The notes beneath the pieces were generated by a model. That model was not told the DNA's origin. It made no database searches and saw only the letters and a program-made list of their open reading frames with translations. Positions 16,052-26,806 of a stretch of 35,565 nt of DNA are shown here, piece after piece; position 1 is the stretch's first letter; each line of letters begins with the position of its first letter. The position numbers were made by a program, and so were the translations under genes. The DNA is taken from NCBI GenBank assembly GCA_947627485.1, contig CANQWF010000006.1:1-35565 (forward strand), read 5' to 3'. This stretch comes from an uncultured Clostridia bacterium (GTDB lineage Bacteria > Bacillota > Clostridia > TANB77 > CAG-508).

Positions 16052-16287
16052 TATTTTTTATTCCTTCCTATAATCTTAAATTTATCTACTCCTGTTATTA
16101 ATCCTAAAGAACTACCATTTTCCCATTTCATGTGAATTGTACCTATATCATCAACAAAGTCAACAATTCCTTTTGTTCCTTCTGGTACAGGATGTATCTT
16201 ATCAAACATTTTTATAAGTTGTATTCTAGTTCCTTTTATATACTTTGATTTAATTTTCTCTATTTTCTTATCATTAATTTTTTTCAT
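16051..16287 (-). CDS. DUF4314 family protein
   Basis: 78 aa from the second ATG, which has AAGGAA 9 nt upstream (a longer frame starts at 16308). The pattern KGTRIQLIKMFDKIHPVPEG followed by TKGIVDFVDDIGTIHMKWENG and SSLGLITGVDKFKII is the DUF4314 signature, a small SH3-like fold found in Clostridia mobile elements, often beside antirestriction or replication genes. Function unknown. It overlaps the S6-like gene by one base. Confidence 0.82.
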   Translation of the reverse strand: MKKINDKKIEKIKSKYIKGTRIQLIKMFDKIHPVPEGTKGIVDFVDDIGTIHMKWENGSSLGLITGVDKFKIIGRNKK

Positions 16288-16369
16288 TATTTTAATTTCC
16301 TTTTTCATTTTTCTACATTATTTAAAGTATTTTCCCTAATAAATAAAAAATTAGGTGTTTGCAATTAAT

Positions 16370-16777
16370 TTATGTAAAAAAATTTTTCTTACAATTCTTA
16401 CACAAATCAGATTTGCTCACATCTAATTTTTTACTTACTACCTCTTTGCATTTTTTATTGCCTTGTAATGCCATTAATTTTGAAATTTTTGTTGATTTTT
16501 TATTAGTTGAATACTTTGATGCTCTTCCTTTTATGTTAGGGTATTTAGAGATTAATTTTGTATAATTTTCAATAATATAATTATATTCTTTTTTCATACA
16601 TCCTGTCTGTTCTCTTGCTCTTGGGTCTAGCATATTATAATTGCCTTCTTGCCTTATTATTTCATAATTATATAATATATCTTTCTCTCTATCAGTATTT
16701 AGCATCTTTGTTATATCATTTTTGGTTTGTTTTATTTTAATTTCTGTAATATTATCTATTTTTCTCTTTAAACACAT
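16370..16777 (-). CDS. Uncharacterised lysine-rich protein
   Basis: 135 aa, not recognised. It has a charged N-terminus, a middle DPRAREQTGCMKKEYNYIIENY, quoted as DPRAREQTGCM and KKEYNYIIENY, and a C-terminal CKNCKK pair that may bind zinc with an earlier cysteine. It starts at an ATG behind GGGAGGTGG. Second or third gene of the run that starts near attR. Confidence 0.65.
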   Translation of the reverse strand: MCLKRKIDNITEIKIKQTKNDITKMLNTDREKDILYNYEIIRQEGNYNMLDPRAREQTGCMKKEYNYIIENYTKLISKYPNIKGRASKYSTNKKSTKISKLMALQGNKKCKEVVSKKLDVSKSDLCKNCKKNFFT

Positions 16778-16855
16778 TTATACCACCTCCCTACATATAA
16801 TAACAAATTATAACAGGGTTTTTTAAAATGGTAAAGGTTGGTTTAGAATTTTATT

Positions 16856-17062
16856 TTATATATTTATAATTAAATATGCTTTTTCTAAATTTATCTTAAT
16901 TTTTTCTAAAGCAATGTTAATGTAATCTAAATCATCTTTATTGATGTCTTGTATAAACTCTGTTTGTTTAATAAGCTCTTTTGTAATTTTATTTATTGCA
17001 TATAAATTATCCATTAATTTACTATCTGAAATTGTTTCTTTTATTTCATATACTTTTATCAA
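16856..17062 (-). CDS. Small helical protein
   Basis: 68 aa, almost entirely helical (YEIKETISDSKLMDNLYAIN, then ELIKQTEFIQDINKDDLDYI, then EKIKINLEKAYLII). No family recognised. I start it at the TTG at 17062 because GAGGTG lies 8 nt before it; the frame itself extends to a GTG at 17071 that overlaps the ribosome site. Confidence 0.55.
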   Translation of the reverse strand: MIKVYEIKETISDSKLMDNLYAINKITKELIKQTEFIQDINKDDLDYINIALEKIKINLEKAYLIINI

Positions 17063-17128
17063 TAGTATCACACCTCAAATATTTTATATTTTATAATATT
17101 TTACTGTGTATTTAATTAATATTATTTT

Positions 17129-17207
17129 TACTATACCATTTTATTTTTGTGATTTTTGTAATTTTTGTGATTTTTTTACTATACCATTTTATTTTTGTGA
17201 TTTTTGT
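17129..17207. repeat. Direct repeat, two 31-bp copies 48 bp apart
   Basis: The 31 bp at 17129-17159 recurs at 17177-17207. The second copy covers the stop and last codons (NHKNHKNKMV) of the neighbouring gene. The period of 48 bp is a multiple of three, so this is a local tandem duplication of a gene end. Confidence 0.8.
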
Positions 17208-17382
17208 GATTTTTGTTTCTAATACTATTACATAGTTGATTCCAATTTAAATTACTAATTAAGCACATCGTTTTTGTACTCATTAAATTTTTTTCTTTAG
17301 CTAGTTTTGTCCATCCTTTAACACTTGGTTTGTTATAACACTGCTTTAATTCTTTAATTGATTTGTTATATAATTCTATCAT
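17179..17382 (-). CDS. Small basic protein next to attR
   Basis: 67 aa. The core KPSVKGWTKLAKEKNLMSTK resembles a short helix-turn-helix (a KGWTKLAKEKNLMST recognition-like pair), followed by a basic NHKNHKNKMV tail. It starts at an ATG behind AAGGAG. It is the first gene inside attR, where directionality factors are sometimes found, but I have no family match and would not call it one. Confidence 0.5.
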   Translation of the reverse strand: MIELYNKSIKELKQCYNKPSVKGWTKLAKEKNLMSTKTMCLISNLNWNQLCNSIRNKNHKNHKNKMV

Positions 17383-17438
17383 AAATTCTCCTTTTTTATT
17401 TTTTTTTGTTTTTATTGATATTTCAGTATTTTTTAATT

Positions 17439-17490
17439 CGGTTCTAAAAGTATTAAAATTAAATCAATAAACAAATACATTCCATATTTT
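17439..17490. other. Attachment site junction attR
   Basis: Element sequence (below 17460) meets virB4 coding sequence (above 17465) at the second TAAATC. The 25-bp arm at 17439-17463 is the inverted partner of 3209-3233 around the GA centre (17464-17465 on plus reads TC). Confidence 0.85.
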
Positions 17491-18843
17491 AAATTTTCTT
17501 CTCCTAAATCATATACATCTGCAATAATTAGATTGTTTTTTAACTCTATATTTGTATAATTATTAAAAAAATTAAGTGACCCTTTTACAAACGGAATTAA
17601 TTTAATTTGCATTTTTTTAGTGTTTTTATCTTTTCCTAGAATATTGTATAGATCTCCCATCACTGGCATATCTGTACTTTCTTTAAATATAGGTTTTATA
17701 TTTACTTTGTTTTCATCATTTTTATACAAACTATTATCATCAAAAGTTATATTTTTATTTTCATAACATTCAATTAATTTTTCTTCTAAAATAGCTTTTT
17801 CTTCTTCATTTAATTCTCCAAAAATCAAATTAAAAAATCCTATTAATTTTGCAATTTTTGTAGCTAAATATCCTTTTCCATCTTCTATAGATTCTTCTCT
17901 AATATCAAAAATATTTATATATGAATTTGAATTTGGTCCTATTTTTAAAATTGTACCATTTAAGTTTTTAGCTAGTTTTTCGTATTCCCTTTCTGGATCT
18001 ATAACATATTGTTCAATATTTAAAAGTCTATATCTTAAAATCATAAGTTTAGTATAAAAAGATTTGCCGAGATCCACTTGTACCAAAAATACACATATTT
18101 GCGTTTTTATATTTTTCTTGATTATATCTATCAATAAATATTAAAGAATTATTATAAATATTTGTTCCGCAAAAAATTCCTTCTTCATCAAAAATACTAG
18201 AAGATATAAATGGAAATGTTGCAACAAGACCACTGGTTAATACATTTCTTCTTGATGCAAATTTAATATCATTATTATTATCCATTATTGGCAAACATGA
18301 TAAAAAAACTTGTTCTTGTCTAAAATTTGCTCTTCTTGTTTGAAGTCCTGTGCTTTGAAGTATTCCTTCTATTTTATTTAATAAGTATTCTTGTCTATTT
18401 ATATCTTCTGAAAATATGTTTATATAAATATATAAGAAATATATATCTTCATTATTTACTTGAATTTCTTTTCTAATATATTTTGCATCATTATATGTAA
18501 AAGCTGCTATATCTATATCTTGTCTATTTTGATTACTTTCTTTTAAATCCACTCCAACATTTGCTATGTGATATGTTAAATTTCTTATTGCCTTATATGG
18601 ATCCTGTTTTTCATAAAAAATAGAAATATTCATATTTAAATTTGAATCTAATAATTTTCTTAAAATTAAATCATTATATTCTCTATAATAATTTACAATT
18701 ATTATTCCCGAATAATACATATTATCAATTTCTATATATCTTGGATTATTCAAATTAATATATGCAGGAGATATTTTATCTTTTATACAAAATTCTCCAT
18801 TAATTTTTTTTAATTTATTTTTATTAAAATTAATATTTTTCAC
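17466..18843 (-). pseudogene. VirB4-like conjugation ATPase, N-terminal and Walker A part; read through a +1 shift at CGG
   Basis: 459 codons of a VirB4-family ATPase that continue at 3208. It starts at a GTG behind AGGAGG. The first 258 codons (DPYKAIRNLTYHIANVGVDL, LPIMDNNNDIKFASRRNVLT, GTNIYNNSLIFIDRYNQ) end at GTSGS-CGG (18069-18067). Skipping the C gives GGC and restores GTSGSGKSFYTKLMI, a perfect Walker A. Then come YVIDPEREYEKLAKNLNG and LIIADVYDLGEEN. In the integrated state the frame ends 11 codons after the junction with an element-encoded tail, lacking Walker B. Excision plus the shift gives 599 aa, the usual size. I mark it as interrupted, not as decayed. Confidence 0.88.
18067..18069 (-). 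other. CGG +1 recoding site 5 (virB4 Walker A)
   Basis: In frame the codons read GGA TCT CGG CAA ATC. Dropping the C gives GGA TCT GGC AAA TCT, i.e. Gly-Ser-Gly-Lys-Ser; the glycine at the CGG position is invariant in P-loops. Confidence 0.9.
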
Positions 18844-18860
18844 TTCTCACCTCCTATTTC

Positions 18861-19436
18861 TTACATTTCTATTAAATTTTTTCTTGAATTAAAAAAAGAA
18901 TATAATATTTTTTCTGTTTGATCTTTTTCGGAAATATCTATAACTATATTTCCACATCTTGATAAACATTCTTTAATATTAAAATATTTATCTTTCATTT
19001 TATCAAAAATTATTTTTTCTGAATCTGGATTATTTTTTTGTCTCTTATTTTCTTGGAATTCTTTTACAAGAATATAAAAATTTTTAGATGATGATTTTTT
19101 ATCTATATTCATCTTTTGAATAAAATTAATATAATTTTCAGATAATAATTTTATATTTTCTTTTTCATTTTTAGTTTTATTTTTAATTTTGGAAATATGT
19201 TTAGATAAATCTTCTTTATTACTTTGAATTAAAATTTGAATATCAAAATTACATGTTTTTAAAAAAATTTTATAAGAATTTAAAATTGCCTCTTTTTCTA
19301 AATTGGACTTAAGATTAAAATTTATTGGTATAACTTTTATTATTTTTACATATGAATTATTTTTTAGTTTAATTATACCATTGTCTAAAATCTCTTCAAA
19401 CGGCAACCAATTCTGTACAGAACTGATTTTTTTTAT
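18861..19436 (-). CDS. TraC-like conjugation protein with a non-AUG start
   Basis: About 191 aa: SVQNWLPFEEILDNGIIKL, then YVKIIKVIPINFNLKSNLEK and NFDIQILIQSNKED, matching the TraC-like domain that in other systems forms the N-terminus of VirB4. It lies directly upstream of virB4. A promoter (19465-19493) and a perfect AGGAGG (19445-19450) fix where translation begins, but no ATG, GTG or TTG follows. The in-frame choices are ATT at 19439 or ATA at 19436, the latter 8 nt from AGGAGG. The open frame continues upstream to a TTG at 19520, but that start would precede the promoter elements. Confidence 0.72.
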   Translation of the reverse strand: MKKISSVQNWLPFEEILDNGIIKLKNNSYVKIIKVIPINFNLKSNLEKEAILNSYKIFLKTCNFDIQILIQSNKEDLSKHISKIKNKTKNEKENIKLLSENYINFIQKMNIDKKSSSKNFYILVKEFQENKRQKNNPDSEKIIFDKMKDKYFNIKECLSRCGNIVIDISEKDQTEKILYSFFNSRKNLIEM

Positions 19437-19464
19437 AATATTTTCCTCCTTTCTATTTTTTATT

Positions 19465-19493
19465 ATTTTACAATTTTTCCCATTAAATGTCAA
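19465..19493 (-). promoter_or_regulatory. Promoter of the TraC-virB4-CpaE cluster
   Basis: On the minus strand, a perfect TTGACA, a 17-nt spacer and TAAAAT with a TG two bases before. It lies 29 nt from the likely start codon and drives the outer secretion-like genes. Confidence 0.8.
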
Positions 19494-19517
19494 TCTTTTT
19501 TCATTGACACATTTCGA

Positions 19518-19629
19518 CAAATTGTAGTTTGTTTTATGTTTGGAGAATTCAGGACAGTCCCAAAAATCCCCAAATTTGGTGATTTTTAGGGACAGTCCCT
19601 AGAATTTTCCTAACACAAACAACAATTTG
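19518..19629. repeat. Dispersed 112-bp hairpin repeat, copy 1
   Basis: Almost the whole segment is one inverted repeat: CAAATTGT at one end and ACAATTTG at the other, GGACAGTCCC/GGGACAGTCC inside, and AAAATCCCCAAA near the centre. A second copy lies at 32105-32215 with about 90% identity by eye. No transposase lies in either copy, so it is a MITE- or REP-like non-autonomous repeat. This copy marks the island's edge on the gyrB side. Confidence 0.85.
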
Positions 19630-20105
19630 ATTTTTTTTCCAGAATTTTAAAAAATATTTTGAGCATAATAATATCATAAGGTTTATATTAGTTGAACTAA
19701 GAGCAAATAGAGATCTTATTTTTTATTGGTTTTTATTTGTTCGAACAAAGATGTAATATGGTTTTGTTAAGATCATATTATTTCAGAGTCGTAGATTATA
19801 ATATTTATATGCAGGCTGTATTTTTTATTCTTTTTATTTTATATATGGTCAAATTATATGTATTATAATTGGGTTAAGATTATATTAGTATCTATTATCT
19901 AATATTTATAAGATTTTTTCTTTAAGAATATTAGTAAGGGGTTGTTTTTAATCCCTTTGGGATGAATACAGTTTCTTGTGGTGCTTTTATGGTCGAGTGA
20001 ATGATTAAAATATGTGGTTTATTGCTTACTTATATAGTAATATATATTAGGTGAAAAAATTATGTGTTTTATTCTAAGCTGAAGATTAATATGAGCTTTA
20101 TGGAT
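19630..20105. other. Gene-free AT-rich gap of 476 bp before the gyrB terminator
   Basis: No frame with a ribosome site is present on either strand. It holds a perfect 14-bp palindrome TTTGTTCGAACAAA near 19737 and a small TAATCCCTTTGGGAT-type hairpin near 19950. The region could encode a non-coding RNA read on the plus strand into the hairpin at 20106-20132, but I cannot assign a class. Confidence 0.35.
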
Positions 20106-20132
20106 AATAGCTCGGGGTAATTCCGAGCTATT
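20106..20132. terminator. Terminator downstream of gyrB
   Basis: AATAGCTCGG and CCGAGCTATT form a perfect 10-bp stem with a 7-nt loop, 20 bp after the gyrB stop. The following T-run is clearer on the plus strand, so it may work in both directions. Confidence 0.65.
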
Positions 20133-20151
20133 AGTTTTATAAATTATATTT

Positions 20152-23162
<3,011 letters not shown>

Positions 23163-23189
23163 ATATCTAATCCTTTATAATTTTAAAAA

Positions 23190-24314
23190 TTATTCTTCTT
23201 TCATTCTAATTGGCAAAATCATATATGTATAATCTTTTGATGATTCATCTACTGGTTTTATAACACATGGAGAAATATTAGTTCCAAATGATACAAATAT
23301 TTCTTCATCATCTATTGCTTTTAATGCATCTAAGAAATATTTTGGATTAACACCTATTTCTAATTCTTTTCCTTCTGTTTCTGTATATATTTCTTCTTTT
23401 GCATCACCTGTTTGATTTGTACAAGAAATAATAACTTTTCCTATATCTATTGATATTTTTACTGGATATTTTTTTTCTTTTTCTATACTAGATGAAGAAA
23501 TTAAACTTACTCTTTCAAAACAATTTTGGAAAGAATTTTTATTTACTCTTATTCTTGTTTCCCAGCTATTAGGAATTACACTTGAATAATTTAAAAATTC
23601 TCCATCTAATAATCTAGTTACTATTTTGCAGTTTTCCATTTCAAAAATTGCTTGATTTTTTGAAACACCTATTTTTATATTATCGTAAGAATCTAATATA
23701 ATTTTATTTACTTCATTTAATGTTTTTCCAGGAATAACTGCTTTAAAATTATTACTTGCATTACTTAAACTATTACTTACCCATCCCATTCTAAATCCAT
23801 CTATTGCAACAACATTTAAACTATTATTTATTACTTCAAATAAACATCCTGTAAATATTGGTCTATTTTCTTCTATACTTACAGCAAATATTGTTTTCCT
23901 TATCATATTTTTTAAAATAGTTTGTTCTGTTTCAATAGAATTTTCAACAACTATTTTTGGTAATTCTGGAAATTCATCAGGATTCATAGTTGATAATTTA
24001 TATAAAGATCCTTCACATTCAATTACTAATAAATTATTATCATTTAACTCTATATTAATATCTGTATCTGGAAGTTTTCTTACTATTTCACTAAACATTA
24101 TACTATTTACAACTGTACTTCCTTCTTCTATTACTTCACATTCCATATTGTATTCTATACCCAATTCTAAATCATAAGATGTTAATCTAATTTGATTTTT
24201 ATTTGTTTGAATAAGTATACCTTCTAATATAGGCATAGTTGTTCTAGTTGGTACTCCCCTAACAACAGAATTTAATCCTTTTAATAATTTTTCTTTTTCA
24301 CAAACAATTTTCAT
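23190..24314 (-). CDS. dnaN: DNA polymerase III beta sliding clamp
   Basis: 374 aa with three clamp domains: MKIVCEKEKLLKGLNSVVRG at the start, RKTIFAVSIEENRPIFTGCL in domain 2, ending SKDYTYMILPIRMKEE. The clamp holds polymerase III and many repair enzymes on DNA. It starts at an ATG behind AAAGGAGC. It lies between recF and a DnaA-box-rich gap before dnaA. Confidence 0.97.
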   Translation of the reverse strand: MKIVCEKEKLLKGLNSVVRGVPTRTTMPILEGILIQTNKNQIRLTSYDLELGIEYNMECEVIEEGSTVVNSIMFSEIVRKLPDTDINIELNDNNLLVIECEGSLYKLSTMNPDEFPELPKIVVENSIETEQTILKNMIRKTIFAVSIEENRPIFTGCLFEVINNSLNVVAIDGFRMGWVSNSLSNASNNFKAVIPGKTLNEVNKIILDSYDNIKIGVSKNQAIFEMENCKIVTRLLDGEFLNYSSVIPNSWETRIRVNKNSFQNCFERVSLISSSSIEKEKKYPVKISIDIGKVIISCTNQTGDAKEEIYTETEGKELEIGVNPKYFLDALKAIDDEEIFVSFGTNISPCVIKPVDESSKDYTYMILPIRMKEE

Positions 24315-24384
24315 TTTTCTTTGCTCCTTTTTTTATATAATATAAATAATTATTAGTAATAGTATTATTAAGTCCTGTGAATTA

Positions 24385-24539
24385 TGTGGAAAACTCAAAA
24401 TCATCCCTAAATCCGTAAAAAAAATAATGTTAATAATATTGTTGATAATTAAAAAAATTATTCACATGTTATAAAAATTTATAAAAAATAAATATATTCC
24501 ACACAATTTTTATTGTTTTTCACAGAAGGCTATGGATAA
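24385..24539. other. DnaA-box cluster between dnaA and dnaN (origin part)
   Basis: The 326-bp gap holds TTATTCACA (24458-24466), TGTTGATAA (24440-24448), TGTGGAAAA (24385-24393), TATTCCACA (24495-24503) and TATGGATAA (24531-24539), all within one mismatch of TTATNCACA or its complement, in very AT-rich DNA. Firmicutes often have a bipartite origin with boxes on both sides of dnaA. Confidence 0.75.
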
Positions 24540-24640
24540 CTTTTTCCTTCCTTCCGTAAGAAGAGAAAGAAAAAATTTTATAAAAATAATGTTTTCCAAA
24601 CATAAATTTTAAAAAGTATTGTTTTTTATTGTTATATTAA

Positions 24641-25984
24641 TTATTCTTTGGATAATATAATTTTTTTCACACTATCCACAATTAATTTTGTGTTAGAATT
24701 TGGATTTTGTTTTATATCTTGTTCTATTTTTTTATAGCCATGCATAACTGTTGTGTGATCTCTTTTTCCAAAAGCTTCTCCTATTTTTGGATAAGATTCA
24801 TTAGTTAATATTCTACATAGATACATTCCAATTTGCCTTGGAAAAGCAATATCATTTGATCTTTGAGAGCTTTTTAAATCTTTTATAGTAATATCAAAAT
24901 ATTTACATACCATTTCTTGAATATAATCAATAGAAATAACAGAAGTTTTTTGCATTATTACTGTATTAATTGCTTTTTCTGCCATTTCCATAGTTATAGG
25001 TGTATGTGTTAAAGAAGCTTGTGCGACTAATTTATTAAATACGCCTTCTAATTCTCTAATATTAGAATCTATTTTTAAAGTAATATTAGATAATATTTCA
25101 TCATCTATTATTACATGATTATCATCTTTTTTCTTTCTTAAAATTGCAAGACGAGTTTCATAATCTGCCATAGAAACATCTGCTAAAAGACCCCATTCAA
25201 ATCTTGTTTTTAATCTTTCTTCTAATAAAGAAATATCTTTTGGAGGTTTATCACTAGATAAAACAATTTGTTTTCCGTTTTCTCTTAACTCATTAAAAGT
25301 ATGAAAAAATTCTTCTTGAGTACTATCTTTTCCAGCAATAAATTGAATATCATCTATTAATAAAACATCAATATTTCTATATTTTTGTCTAAATTTTTCT
25401 GTACTAGCATTTTTTAAAGCATCTATAAATTCATTTGTAAACTTTTCTGAAGTAACATATAGGATTTTTGCTTTTTTATTATTAAATAAAATTTCGTTTC
25501 CAATTGCACACATTAGATGAGTTTTACCAAGACCTACACCACCATATAAAAATAATGGATTGTATGCAGTTCCGGGTGCTTCTGCAACTGCAAGAGATGC
25601 AGCATGAGCAAACCTATTATTATCTCCAACAACAAAAGTACTAAAAGTATATTTAGGATTTAAAGATGTCGAAAAATAATTATTATTATTTGAAATATTT
25701 TGTGTTTCTGGTTTTTCTTCTATCTCATTTATTTCTTTTTCACAAACTATAGAAAGAGTACAATTTTTTTGCATAATTAAAGAAAATGTATTTAATATTA
25801 AATCATGAAACTTTGTATCAGCCATATCTCTTTTAAAAGAATCTTCAGAAATTAAAGTTACATGATTATCAACAATACTGGCTATTTTTAAAGGTTCTAT
25901 CCATGTCTTATGAGAAATTTGAGACATTTCATCTTTTAATAATTCTTTTGCTTGATTTAAAATCTGTTCAATATCTGAATTCAT
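24641..25984 (-). CDS. dnaA: Chromosomal replication initiator DnaA
   Basis: 447 aa with the standard four domains: the N-terminal SQISHKTWIEPL; a short Asn-rich linker; the AAA+ core with NPKYTFSTFVVGDNNRFAHA, LYGGVGLGKTHLM (Walker A), VLLIDDIQFIAGK (Walker B) and LKTRFEWGLLADV; and the C-terminal DnaA-box helix GKRDHTTVMHGYKKI. It opens the origin and loads the helicase. I start it at the ATG at 25984 with GGAGG 11 nt upstream; the frame to 26002 runs through the ribosome site. It is transcribed away from rpmH. Confidence 0.97.
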   Translation of the reverse strand: MNSDIEQILNQAKELLKDEMSQISHKTWIEPLKIASIVDNHVTLISEDSFKRDMADTKFHDLILNTFSLIMQKNCTLSIVCEKEINEIEEKPETQNISNNNNYFSTSLNPKYTFSTFVVGDNNRFAHAASLAVAEAPGTAYNPLFLYGGVGLGKTHLMCAIGNEILFNNKKAKILYVTSEKFTNEFIDALKNASTEKFRQKYRNIDVLLIDDIQFIAGKDSTQEEFFHTFNELRENGKQIVLSSDKPPKDISLLEERLKTRFEWGLLADVSMADYETRLAILRKKKDDNHVIIDDEILSNITLKIDSNIRELEGVFNKLVAQASLTHTPITMEMAEKAINTVIMQKTSVISIDYIQEMVCKYFDITIKDLKSSQRSNDIAFPRQIGMYLCRILTNESYPKIGEAFGKRDHTTVMHGYKKIEQDIKQNPNSNTKLIVDSVKKIILSKE

Positions 25985-26025
25985 TATAACAAAAACCTCC
26001 AATCAAAGAGTTTAAATATAACAAG

Positions 26026-26100
26026 TTATCCACAAAACAATCCACAAATGTTGATAAAAAAGGCTTTTATAAACAAAAACAATAAGATAAGTTATCAACA
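26026..26100. other. oriC: DnaA-box cluster between dnaA and rpmH (origin part)
   Basis: A perfect TTATCCACA (26026-26034), TGTTGATAA (26049-26057) and TTATCAACA (26092-26100), followed by about 100 bp of almost pure A/T (26135-26215) suitable for unwinding. The perfect box lies in the dnaA leader, so DnaA probably also represses its own gene. Confidence 0.78.
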
Positions 26101-26216
26101 AACAAATATAAAAAAACTCGGAAAGCCGTAAATCCCTATTATTTCAATTAATAATATCAAAAAAAAAATAAATTATCAATATTTATTTTAAAATTATTAT
26201 AAATTCTTAAAAAATC

Positions 26217-26246
26217 TTGACAATTAACACTATTTTAATATATAAT
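26217..26246 (+). promoter_or_regulatory. Promoter of the rpmH-rnpA run
   Basis: Perfect TTGACA and TATAAT with an 18-nt spacer, 40 nt upstream of rpmH. Confidence 0.8.
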
Positions 26247-26285
26247 TTTGATACTTATGATTTTAATTAGGAGGTGCTTAAAAGA

Positions 26286-26420
26286 ATGAAAAGAACATAT
26301 CAACCAAAAAACAGACAAGAAAAAAAAGAACATGGATTTATGAAAAGAATGAAAACTAAAGCTGGTAGAAAAGTTTTAAAAGCTAGACGTACAAAAGGAA
26401 GAAAAAAAATATCAGCATAA
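26286..26420 (+). CDS. rpmH: 50S ribosomal protein bL34
   Basis: 44 aa, too short for many gene finders: [20 protein letters not shown] at the start and [17 protein letters not shown] at the end, the bL34 signature. It starts at an ATG behind AGGAGGTG. It is first in the classic rpmH-rnpA-yidD-yidC run. Its arginine codons are AGA and one CGT. Confidence 0.97.
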   Translation: MKRTYQPKNRQEKKEHGFMKRMKTKAGRKVLKARRTKGRKKISA

Positions 26421-26452
26421 TTTAAATAATTTTTAATAAATGAGTGATAAAA

Positions 26453-26798
26453 TTGAAAAAGACAGAAATGCTAAAAAAAAATTATGAATTTAAAATAGTT
26501 TTGAAAAAAGGAAAACGCTTGCGGAGGAAAGCAAATAAGTATATTTATATTAAAAAACAACAAGACTATTAATTTATTAGGAATAGCAGTAAGTAAAAAA
26601 GCAGGGAATAGTGTTTATAGAAATAAAATAAAAAGATTAATCAGAGAAAGTTATCGCTTATTAGAAAATAATGTTAAAGTAGGAAATAGCCTTGTTATTA
26701 TTTGGAATAAAAATTTGGACAAGAGTGAAGCAGATTTTAATATTATTAATAAAGATATGGAAAAAATATTTAAAAAAGCTAATATTCTAGAAGAATAA
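26453..26798 (+). CDS. rnpA: Ribonuclease P protein component, read through a +1 shift at CGG
   Basis: The first 23 codons (TTG start, or ATG at 26468: [18 protein letters not shown]) end at CGG (26522-26524). The zero frame stops 15 codons after that. Skipping the C gives GGA GGA AAG and continues [19 protein letters not shown], then the RNA-binding motif [18 protein letters not shown], to a stop at 26798, 114 aa in all, the normal size. All catalytic-support residues (the RNR motif) lie after the shift, and RnpA is needed for tRNA maturation, so the shift must be efficient. It lies 32 bp after rpmH and 8 bp before yidD. Confidence 0.92.
26522..26524 (+). other. CGG +1 recoding site 6 (rnpA)
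   Basis: In frame the codons read CGC TTG CGG AGG. Dropping the C gives TTG GGA GGA AAG. Note the ordinary CGC arginine codon two codons earlier. Confidence 0.92.
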
Positions 26799-26806
26799 GG
26801 AGATAT

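Larger units (their letters stand above)
3207..17463. mobile_element. 14.26 kb serine-recombinase element inserted in virB4
   Basis: The limits are the two copies of TAAATC at 3203-3208 and 17460-17465, placed by continuity of the virB4 reading frame and by inverted attP half-sites. The element encodes a large serine recombinase next to attL, an HUH replication protein, a DUF927 ATPase, a tyrosine recombinase, DnaB-like and DnaJ-like proteins, zinc-ribbon membrane proteins, two helix-turn-helix regulators, an S6 paralogue and small proteins. No relaxase or coupling protein is recognised, so it is either mobilised by others or maintained as a plasmid-like circle after excision. Three of its codons use the CGG shift, so it is adapted to this host's decoding. 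Confidence 0.88.

Noticed and set aside
17129-17207. CRISPR-like repeat
   Set aside because: Only two copies of a low-complexity T-rich repeat, in a tandem duplication; no spacers and no cas genes.
17433-18134. Two separate genes for the VirB4 halves around 18069
   Set aside because: The second has no ribosome site and would begin in the wrong frame before Walker A; both align to one VirB4.
19730-19750. LexA box at the TTTGTTCGAACAAA palindrome
   Set aside because: The half-sites are in the opposite order (GTTC-GAAC instead of GAAC-GTTC), and no damage-response gene is adjacent.
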